From Cyrtodaria siliqua (lineage: Eukaryota; Mollusca; Bivalvia; Adapedonta; Hiatellidae): 64,000 bases of DNA. The stretch spans positions 1 through 64,000 of the forward strand of contig JAWPHD010011459.1 in assembly GCA_037043455.1 (NCBI GenBank), written 5' to 3'. Below the pieces are notes generated by a model, which had not been told where the DNA came from, searched no databases, and was given only the letters and a program-made list of their open reading frames with translations. The first letter of the stretch is position 1; each line of letters opens with the position of its first letter. A program made the translations under genes and the position numbers. Below, one piece after another: positions 42,301 to 54,300 of this stretch.

Positions 42301-45300
42301 TCAATATTTTCGATATTCCACTAGTGGTATAACATAACGTTAATGGCGTCATGGACGTCACGTTAATGTACGTTTTCGGACGTAATGTGACGTTATAAGT
42401 TATGTAATAAATAGAATCTAACATTCGTTCTCATTCATTATTGAATTTATTAAACTCGTTAGCAAAAATGATATAATGCTCGGCAATAGCCTCGCATTAT
42501 ATCATTTTGCCAACTCATTTAATAAATTCAATAATGAATGAGTACTCGTGTAAGATCCTCTATTTATTACACTGCAGGTCATGTGATAAAACATGATCTA
42601 GAACTGAGAGCTAGAATGGACATGATTTGCTGTTGATTATCATAGTCATTGTAACATTGGTATAAAAAAAACACACACTTGTTTGTACTAAGATTCAGTA
42701 ACACTTGTATTTACTGATATATAAGAACACTTGTTTGTACTGAGATATAGGAACACTTGTTTTTACTGATATATAAAAACACTTGTTTTTACTGAATTTT
42801 TCAGGTTGCTGGATCTAGGATTTGAAGATTTTGTACGAGTCGGGAGCATGAAGAAAATTGCCAAGCCTGTTCTGCCTTACAGGTCTGTTACACGTTACTC
42901 TTTGATACCAAAACTAATCCTTCAACACTGAGATTTTGGTACAAAACTTTATAGTTTTAAATCTTTCGGTTTATGCTTCAAGGCATTTTAATTCAGAATG
43001 CCAGATTCAAAATGACGGTACAAAAGAATAACACAAAATACGGACAGTTTGCCAGACTAGTTTTGACGTTTATATTGTTTAAAACATATATAACAACTAC
43101 AGGCTTTCAAGCAGGCCCTGTTTTTCCTACTTTTCCGATGTCGGCCCTATTTCCCCCTATTTTTCTTCAAATAACACTATTATTCCTACTTTAATGAAAA
43201 AATGGGGGGGAAAAAAAAGAAGTTATTCAGTGACAATTAACCACAAAATCTTCAAGATATATTTCCAAATTGTATGCTCTCCAATGCCATGATGTCTGCA
43301 AGATCTGTTTTCATGATCAGGCTATATTCTTACTCAGAAGTATTGTCACCTTCACTGCATACTTGAGATGTTGACAATTACTGCTGAAGAATGCAGATGA
43401 AAACATACTACAGCAGACGTTCCTGGCATGTGAGTACAGGTTTACACATTCCTAATTTACCCTTACTTTTTTTGCGATAAAAGTCCCTATTTTCCCCTAC
43501 TTTCTTGGAATTTGGAGCCCTACTTTATCCCTATTTTTGCTTGAGGGCACTTGAAAGCCTTCATCTACAAACAGACAGTGTAAAACAGCACCATATATCA
43601 TTTGGCACTATTCAGACATTCATTTTCACTTTTTTTCAGTGTACATGCTTCGGGAACTGATAGTCAAGAGCTGAAGGATTTACAAGAAATGTTAAGAAGT
43701 GGCGAACTTACAAACACAGAAAAAAGGTCAGCTTCCCCTCTCGTCTCAGTAACAAATTCTAAATTAAATTGAATTCTTAACAAATAGTTGGTATTGTGGT
43801 TTTCCCCCAAGGTAAAAGGCATATCCATTTTAGGATGTCCTGTGGTCTTGTGGTCTTTCCAAACAAAAAGTCATATCCAGTGGAGGAAGACATTTTCAGC
43901 ATGACATAAATAATATTGAAGGTATTTCTTCTTTATTTGGATAATTATTAGATATGTGAACATAAGCTTTCAAAAAATACCGTATTCCACTGCCCCAGAT
44001 AACGTTTGGACCTACTGGGTAGTTCACACATGAAATTAAAATTGAGTGAATTTCAAATTTTCAAAAATAATGGGGTGATGTAAAACAAGCAAGGTAACTT
44101 ATCCGTCTTTATGTGAGCTTTATTGACTTGTTATTCATGGCAGTGGTTTGTCAATGATTAATCATTATTATCCATAGAAACACTAATCACGTGTGTTAAT
44201 TTCAGAGGTGTTTCTTAACAGTAACTCGCTTGTCAGTTTACGTCCCCGTTTCGACATTTTAATTGTCTGCACAACGCAAACGCTTTCAAAGTAAACAAGA
44301 AAGCGCCCAGACGACTACACACAATAGTATAGACTGGTATAGCGTACATATTCAACTATATAGCGTTCTCTTTTACTGTTCCACTTTATTGATAATTATG
44401 TAACGTCCCAGTCAAGATAAACACCGGAAGTAAAATCTGCTTTTTGTAAATATTAGAATAGGCACGAAAACATCAATCCATCAATCATTTGAACACTGAT
44501 TGCCGATACGCTCGAAAATTAAAATGTTTGAGTGAAAAGGAAATTGCTTGCGTATCTGGTACGCATGTCATGGAAATTAATTGGGTATTTGGCAATTTTA
44601 ATTGAGTGAAATATGCAGATAGCTGCTTATCTGGGGCACTGATATTCTATATGACCTCAGATCAAGGTCACCGAAAAACAGCTGCTTTTTGAGTTAAGTA
44701 GTTACTTACCTTTATGCTATTGAATGGATTTCGTTTTGGTTGTATTCATTTATGATAGTTAGATAGCTGCTGAAAGCTATATTGGGTGCACACTCAGTCA
44801 GTGTTTATCTAAATAAGGGTGTTGAATGGAATTAAAACATTGGAAATTGTTTAAAGTTCATGTTGCTTTTGTTTATTCTAATTTTAATTCTTTCAGCCAA
44901 GTTCGCCAAAGTATAGAAAAACACAGACATGGAGAGAATAAAAAGGTAACACAAAAAAGAAAAAAAAGAAGAAAAAAAAGAAGATTAACAACTAAAATTT
45001 CAATTGAGATCTGACCCAGTATCACTGAATATGACTACAGTGCTTTGAGGTGCTACAGTGCTTTGTAGTGCTACAGTGCTTTGTAGTGCTACAGTGCTTT
45101 GTGTTGTATAGAATAATCGGTAGTAAAGAATATTTTTCTGTTTAAAATCAATTTTCTCAGCTCATGTATTTTAGATTATTTTAAATTTGCCAGGCTTGAA
45201 GATATATCAAATAAGCATATATTTATGCAGCGGTGAAATGATTTGGTGCATTTTTTCATTCAAAATATATCACTAAGTGCAACACCTAGAAAAAATTATT

Positions 45301-48300
45301 CTTTACTACACGAATTAAGCGTGTTTTTAAAATGAAAACTTGGGGGGGGAAAACTTCATACTGTCACAATAAACTGAGATATAAATATTTGCTGTTATAA
45401 CAAGTGTTAAGGACAAAAGTCAAAGTGTAATCATCAAATAATTTAACTTGTTAAAGTTTGGCAATTCTAGGGATACAATAAAGTTATGTAAATATTGGTA
45501 CAAAAACAACTATTAACTATTTTGCAGCTCTAGGACAATCATTTTAGAAATATTGCTATGATACAACTAAAAGGGTAAATCTAAATCAGAAACTAAAAAG
45601 ACATTTTCCTTTCATTTTAAATTTAGACATTTAACCCAAGTGATTCTATACGCACTATCCCACTGTACTCTGATTTTATAAATACATCAGATTCTTCAGT
45701 CTCCACAAAATGCCAGACAAGCCTGCAGATCACCCCAGATGGCAATCATTACTGAAAATACATCAAAATTAAGGACATTCCAAACAACATCTGCTGTGAA
45801 ACTGCTATAATAAAAGTCATAAGCATGCATGTTCCCTGGGATCCTCTCTATCAAATTATGTTTTTGTTATCAAATATTCAAGATTGCTCCTTCCCCAAAT
45901 TTTGGAAATTTAAAATATCTTTTCTAAAACCACTGTTAATGCATTTTTACCAGTAAATAAGTAGAGCGTCTTTAGGCCCCTCTTGAGTATTAATAATAAG
46001 AATATACATTATTAAACTGTATTGCTTAACAATATTGGTCTGACATTGTGCTGCTGTTTTTGAAGAATTAATTAAATAGTAATGAGTATGAAAATGAATC
46101 CTGTATGACATTTACAGAAACTTGGTCGTGTGCGTGTGGTTGGTGCTACCTGTGCCTCGTGTTCCCTGGTCTGCCTCAACAATATGCAGTTTCCTGTAAG
46201 TTACATGAACACTCTTCTTTTCAGTCCATGAATTTGAGTTTGTTGTAGGTTAGGTAGGATTATAATATCCCAGCACACTTTTCAAATTGATGTCCTGTCG
46301 TGTGGCGTAACACACTTTTGTCGCATCTAGTCGCATATCATGTTGTCCGTAATGTCCCGTAGCATCACGTCGCGTAACACATTTTTGTAACGTCGCGTCC
46401 TGTAAGACATTTTTTGTGTCACCTTTTTGAAGAAAAATGCGATACATAGGGATCACTTTGTCATCTGTTAGTCCCTCCGTCCGTCCATCAGTCCGTCCAT
46501 CAGTCCGTCCGTCCGTCAGTCTGTCACAAAAACTTTACGTTGGCTATAATTTTATCATTTCTTTATGTTTCTTCATCAAACTTTCAATATATACTCATCA
46601 TGACAACATCGACATGACCATACTAAAATATAAAGGTCAAGGTCACACTGAAGGTCATTATATGGGTTAAATACTAGTTTTCTTCTTCACGAAAACTTAA
46701 TGTTGGCTATAACTTTCTCATTTCTTCATCAAACTTTCAATATATACTCATCATGACAACATTGCCATGACCATACTAAAATATAAAGGTCAAGGTCACA
46801 CTGAAGGTCATTATATGGGTTAAATACTCTTTTTTTTCTTCACGAAAACTAAGTCAGGCCAGTTTGTCAAGGTCATTTATCTGGATCCAAAAAACCTTGT
46901 TATACTGACAAAGCGCTGACAGGCGACACACGTGTTCTGTGGAACACCCGTCTAGTGATACCCCCGCTTCAAAGAAGTTGGGGCTATATAGGAATCACTT
47001 TGTCTGCCACGTCCCGTCCCGTCCCATTTCATTATTTAACAGATAATAGTTTCATGGTTGCATATTATTCTTTTCATTTTGGTATGATGTGAAAATACAT
47101 TATGAAAACCGCATAAAGTTGCATTCCACTAATTATACAGGCTTCATAAGTTTACACTCCAATCATTTTTACACACGATTCCACTAAGTTTTTAATTATT
47201 TGTCCTGTTATTTAACAGATAATTGTTGCATATGTTCTTTTTCTTCTTTTATTTGAAAATACATAATAATAACCTCATAACGTTATACACTACTAATTTT
47301 AAGACCTTGTAAGGTTACACTCCACTAATTTACGTTGTGTCGCGTTGCGTCATGTCACGTTGCATTATTTAACAACTAATGGTTGCATAGTTGCTTTTCC
47401 TTTTTGGTATTTTGTAAAAATAAATTATGAAAAGCACATAAGGTTACATTCCACTAATTATACAGATTTCATAATGTTCACTTATTTTTACATAAGATTC
47501 CACTAAGTTTTTAATTATTCGTCCTGTTATTTTACAGATAATGGTTGCATACTGGTATGTTCTTTTTCGTTATTTTATGACATGAAAATACGCAATAATA
47601 ACCTCGTAAAGTTATACACTACTGATTTTAAGACTTCACAAGGTTACACTCCATTAATTTACGTTGTGTTGTATCTCATCTCGTCGCGTTCCGCTTCATT
47701 ATTTAACAAACAATGGTTGCATATTTGCTTTTCGTATTTGGTATTTTGTGAAAATACATTATGAAAGCCGCATAAGGTTACATTCCACTAATTATACCGA
47801 CTTCATAAGGTTACACTCCACTAACTTTTACACACGAAGTTTTTAATTATGTCCTGTTATTTAACAGATAATTGTTTCAAATTTGCTTTTTCTGTGATTT
47901 GAAAATTCATAATAAAAACTTCATAAAGTTCCACACTATGAATTTTAATACCTCATAAGGTTACACTCCACTAATTTACGTTGTGTCCCGTCCTGTTGCG
48001 TCCCGTTGCATTATTACATTATAAAAAACACATAAGGTTACATTCGACTAATTATACAGACTTCATAAGGTTACACACCACTAATTTTTATGTAAGACTC
48101 CACATATTTATACCCCTGCCAAACAAGCTTTATTGGGGGCTATATAATAATTGCTTTCGAGTTATTTAGCAGATAATGGTTGCGTATTTGCTTTTCCATT
48201 TTGGTATGATGTGAACATACTTAATGAAGACCACTCCACTAATTATATAATTATAAGACTTCATATGGTTACACTCCACTTATTTTTACTTTAGACTCCA

Positions 48301-51300
48301 CATATTTTAATTATTTGTCGCATTATTTAAGAGATAATTGTTGCATATTTTCTTTTGCTTTTTCTTTAATATTTAATATGTGACACTCCACATATTTTTC
48401 AATTATTTGTAATTGAGACTCTGCTCAGCACAAACTTCAGAGTATTCCCACGCATCCATATTAAGGCAATGATACCTATTCTGACTGGACACCAATATGA
48501 GAGTATTAATCACCTTCATTAAATTTGATTTTTAGTTAAGTTATATGAAAATACAGGATCAGTACCTTTTTTGAGGATACACACATGGTCACCAAGCAGG
48601 GGTATTAATCACCTTTAGTGATAGCTCTAGTTACTACTTGCATTCCAATACATGTATTCCTGAAACTGTATACATGATCAACATGAAGTGTAGATGTGTG
48701 TGACACCCTTTGGTGCGGCTCAGTCATTTCCATGCAGAGTTATTGCCCTTGCATGTAGTAAACATTGCTATATTCAGCATATGCAATCTTGTGGAGTGAA
48801 CTACTTTTACAGTTTTCAAGATATTGAATTGAAACTTTGTAAACATGATCAACATGAAGTGTAGATGTGCATGACACACTTTTGATGTGGCTCGCTCAAT
48901 TTCATGCGGAGTTATTGCCCTTGAACTTAGTCAAAATTGCTATATTCAGCATATGCAATCTTGTGGAGCAAACTACTTTTACAGTTTTCAAGATAATGAA
49001 TTGAAACTTTGTATAAAGGATCAACATGAAGGTCTCACAACACACTTCGATTTTACTGTGTTGGCCATAGGCAGTAAAGTCCAATTTTCCATTCTGAATC
49101 AAGCATTTACAGTCTAAAAGTATTTTTTTGGGAAAATACAGTTACTGCTGCTCATAAAAATCCACAAAATCTGGTACATAGCCCAGTTTTTTTTTTTTTT
49201 AATGTGAGTGGTGGCAGTCAAGGTACTCTTTTCGGCTTTCACTAAACAGTTTGCACCTAAATTCATACGCATTTTGAGCACCCACAAATGTGTCACATTT
49301 TGCTGTCAGTGTCGTCTAATTGCTGTTCATCCAATTTCACGCTATTGTTTTCTCACCTGCAACAAGAAAAGAAAATATCCATGGGCAATTATTAAAATAT
49401 CTCAAATCGAAGAATACACCCCTACTTTTTATGGTGTAAGAATCATCCTACAGTCACAAGCAAGGGAGCTAAGTGCATAGTGAGATCTGAAGTGTAGATG
49501 TGCATGACACAATTTTGGTGTGGCTCGCTCAATTCCATTCAGAGTTATTGCCCTTGCATTTAGTCAAAATTGCTATATTCAGCATATGCAATATTGTGGA
49601 GCGAACTTCTTCTACAGTTTTCAAGATATTGAATTGAAACTTTGTATACCTGATTAAAATGAAGTGAGTTTTGGTTCAGCTCGGTCAATTCCATGCAGCA
49701 TTATTGCCCTTGCACGTAGTAACCATTGCTTTATTCAGCATATGCAATCTTGTGAAGTGAACTACTTTTACAGTTTGGAAGATACTGAATTAAAACTGTG
49801 TGTACATGATAAACATGAAGTGTACATGTACGTGACACTATTTTGGTGTGGCTCAGTCAATGCCATGTAAAGTTATAAGCCTTGATCTTACTAAAAAATT
49901 GTTTGAGGGGGTATTTATCACCTTCAGTGATAGTTCTAGTTTACACCGAGTAGTTATAGATTGCCTAGATGTTTATAAAATAGTTTGGTTAGGATAAACT
50001 CAAATCCTGGATCCGTACTTGTATCCAGCCATGTGGAGTGGTGAGATAGAACTTTAACAGCACTTCTCTTGATGTCTTACTGTAGACTATGCCAGAAAAT
50101 AAGAACAAGACATGTCACAAATGCCCCCAGAAAAAGGTTTTCCTAAAGTAATGTTAACGTTATGGCAAAGACACTTTTGACGACTTTGATCTTTGACCGA
50201 CCTCTAAGTTTGACCTAGAGCTTTGAGGTATGGACCTGATTCTTGCAGGTGACACACCTACTCATCATGCTAAACATTGATATAATTATATCAAAATGCC
50301 TTCATTAGTTCAGGATGTGTTGCCGCAGAATGATTTCATTCATTTGACCTTTGACCTCTAAGTGTGAAATTGACCCTTGTGGTGCGCATGACACACCTTT
50401 TCATCATGCATGAGGTAAGGAACTGACTCTTGCGCGCAACACACATTCTTGTTATGATTAACATTTGTGAAGTGCCTTCAGAGTTATGGCTGAGATATGA
50501 TTTTGCCTCCTTTGACCTCGAATTGTGATCATGACCTTTGTGGTACTGACCTAATTCTTGAGCAATAACCACCTTCTTGTTGAACTTAATGGAGGTTTTT
50601 TTCGGAAATAGGGGAAGAGGTCCAGGCCCTTCAATAGGGGGGGAAAAAGTGTGATTTTCGAGGAAAAGGGGAAAAAATAATGCGATTTCATGATATATAG
50701 GAGGAACAGTGTAGTAGGCAGAAATTGAAGATTTGGGTGTGCAAAAAAAATCTCAGCCAAAGTGGGGAAAATAGTAGTCTGTTTCGCTAGAGGAAGGGAC
50801 CTGTTTTTGAAGGAAAAAAAGCTCTGTAACGTTTGTTTAAAGTTTCATAAATTCCATTTAGTATAATGTCCGAGACATGATCTTAACTCACTTGATTTTT
50901 TTACCTCTAAGTGTGACCTTGACCTTAGAGGTACAGACCTGGTTCTTGTGCAAGACAGTCCCTCTCATTGTGAATTGTCAGTACTTTCACAGTTATGGCT
51001 GAGAGACAAACGAATGAAAGGACGGACGGTGAAATTACTATATTTCCCCTCTCTTCGAGGGCCATATTTAGTGTTTAAGTCTTAGGCTAGATAAACTGTG
51101 ATATTTGACGCATTGATTTCTAGAATATATGCCTTTTTTTTTATGTTCCTTGAACTGAAACTTACTTCACCCATGATTTAAAAGTTGAATGTTTTGTAAG
51201 GATTTCAAATTCACATAGCAGTTGATTTGCCAGTCATTGAGTTCATTTACACAAAATGTCAGGGCATTACAGGTGCAGATTGATCAAATGTCTGTTGCTG

Positions 51301-54300
51301 AGAAATGCAGTGGTATACCAGAAACTTCCTTTAATTAGTGTTTACTCCACTTTTTAAACCAATCTGAAGGCTCAGAATTTCAAATACTTGCACCATTTAT
51401 TCATGAAGATTTTACTACCAGTGCTCTTCATGATTTAGAGTGTGATCTATACAGAGACTATCGATAAAACCTATTGTAAACACTAAGCCGGTTAAAGTCT
51501 ATGAAGAGACATCTTCACCATGAGAAACCACGGTCGGTCACTACGCTCCCTCCCTTTCGGTTTCTTTAATGGTAAAGATTTCTCTTCATAGCCTCTATCC
51601 TATACAGTTAAATTCTTATCAGTTAATCTATATGCTTATAGAACAGATTGTGGATAATAGCGAGCTCTGATAGCATACTGCAGTCGACAGATAATGTAAA
51701 CACCACTGTTCGTGAACACCACGCTTAGTGCATATCTATTTATAGAACGATACCATAGAGTTGTCTGGATTGATTTATGTTTAGTTCAATAAATACACAT
51801 AAAACAAGGAAATCTGAAACAGAATAGATTTAACACAAATAGTGAAAACAAATAAAGGTAGTTGGTTTAAATATGGTTTTAGTTTGTGTAAGACTGCCTA
51901 CGAAGAGTAAATATATGAATTGTAATTAATGAAAAGATTAATTCTCTTGTATGCTTAGATTTAAACACCTTTTCTTTGTCAGTGACGGCCTGTATATAAA
52001 CCTTTTAAAGCCACCTGGTTGTTATCGCTTCTCGGCCTTTTGGCTAAGATCAAAGTGTAGTATCTGTTCTTATCAGCTTAATATCTGATACGTCCCCCAT
52101 TGGGGGACTTCGATATTAAACTGATTTTTGGACTTAGGTGAGATGTCAGGGGCTTGCTCCGCTCTCGCCACGGGTTGGCCCGGTATTGCAGTACCTCCGG
52201 GATTGGCCCACTTCCCCCTCGGGGGATAAAAACAATAAATGGTAGAAAATTCAGCCTAAGGACTAATATCCAGATTTGGTCTGGCTTCAGTTTATGGGAT
52301 AGCTGTACATAGAAGTAAATGTTTTTGTTTTTAGCTCTGCTGTTTCATGGTTGCATATTTTCTTTTCATTTTTGGTATGATGTGAAAATATGAAAACCAC
52401 GTAAAGTTGCTTTCCACTAATTATACAGGCTTCATAAGTTTACACTCCACTAATTTTTACACAAGATTCCACAAAGTTTTTAATTATTTGTCCTGTTATT
52501 TAACAGATAATTGTTGCATATGTTTTATGACCTGAAAATACATAATAATAACCTCATAAAGTTATACACTACTAATTTTAAGACCTTGTAAGGTTACACT
52601 ACACTAATTTACGTTGTGTCGCGTTGCGTCATGTCCCATTTAACAACTAATGGTTGCATAATTGCTTTTCCTTTTTGGTATTTTGTAAAAATAAATTTAT
52701 TTAAAGCACATAAGGTTACATTCCACTAATTATACAGACTTCATAATGTTCACTCCGCTCATTTTACATAAGATTCCACTAAGTTTTTAATTATTTGTCC
52801 CGTTTATTTAACAGATAATGAATGCATATGTTCTTTTTCCTTATTTTATGACATGAAAATACGCAATAATAACCTCATAAAGTTATACACTACTGATTTT
52901 AAGACTTCACAAGGTTACACTCCATTAATTTACGTTGTGTCGTGTCTCGTCTCGTCGCGTCCCGTTTCATTATTTAACAAAGAATGGTTGGATGGTTGCA
53001 TATTTGCTTTTCCTTTTTGGTATTTTGTGAAAATACATTATGAAAACCACATACGGTTACATTCCACTAATTATACAGACTTCATAAGGTTACACTCCAC
53101 TAATTTTTACCATAGATCTAAATACACTGGATTTGAAACATGTCGTAAATCCAATTTATCCGCCAAATAATAATTTACCCATGAATACATGCGCATTATG
53201 CTAAGTTTCGCACCGTCTTACGAATTGATCAGATGTAAGAAAATCTAGTATACATATCATTGTTAATTTATTTGTTTTGGGAAAAGTATTTACAATAGCC
53301 GGCTATTTCAAAGACGAGTTGAAAGATAATTCTTTATTCTATACAGTGATGTTGGGTTTAGCTTTACTAAAAACGAAATAAATGACAAAAATTACGTTCG
53401 TTTGACCGTATGTGAAACTGCGACAGTGACGTGACTGGGCAAATTTAAAAAATATATATATATACATATCGTTGCTGATTTGTTTATTGGGAAAAGTATT
53501 TAAGCTAACTGGCTAATTCAAATACGAGCTGAAGGATAATTCTTTATTCTATACAGTGATATCTGTTTTAGCTTTACTAAAAACGAACTTAATAAGAACA
53601 ATTACGTTCGTTTGGCCGTATGTGAAACTGCGACAGTGATGTGACTCAGCAAATTTAAAATATATATATACATATTGTTGCTGATTTGTTTATTTTGGGA
53701 AAAGTATTTAAGCTAGCTGGCTAATCAAATACGAGTTGAAAGGTAATTTTTTATTCTATACAATGATGTCTGTTTAAGCTTTACTAAAAACGAACTAAAT
53801 AAGAACAATTACGTTCGTTTGACCGTATGTGAAACTGCGACAGTGACGTGACTCGACAAATTAATATATATATATATATACACATATCGTTGCTGTATTA
53901 TTTCTTTTGGGAAAAGTATTTAAACTAGCTGGCTAATTCAAATACAAGCTAAGAGAATATTCTTCATTCTATAAAGTGACTTCTGTTTTAACTTTAATAA
54001 ACGAAATAAATAATATGGCCGTAGGTGAAACTGTGACAATGATCATGTGACTCTGCAAATTGTACATATACATGCATAATGATACATGTAAGTACATAAG
54101 TTAGCTGGCTCATTAGGTAATTCGACTTGATTTTGGCTTCAGTTAAACTATGATGGATTTAATGATCTATTGTTCCATGTTGCACGTCTGGCGCTTTCTA
54201 ATTAACACCGTTCGATACTGAATATACAGTGTGGTCAACGTGTCTGTGTCGGCATTTTGTATTTTCATACAATTCAGTTTTGTCACCATGTGTGCCAATA

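Larger units (their letters stand above)
47040..52335 (+). repeat. Segmental duplication unit 1 (about 5.3 kb) in intron 24
   Basis: The order is: a tandem of roughly 340-bp paragraphs (CTCCACTAATTTACGTTGTG, TTATTTAACAGATAAT) to about 48420; a Helentron-like end at 48632; three or four 165-bp paragraphs (TATTCAGCATATGCAATCTT) to about 49870; a CTAG-type end at 49939; single-copy-looking DNA; a U2 snRNA gene at 52024. The same order recurs in 52340-60875, in the same orientation. Confidence 0.85.

Noticed and set aside
42005..42424. 139-codon minus-strand ORF
   Set aside because: It overlaps a foldback MITE and flanking repeat; the frame has no recognisable domain.
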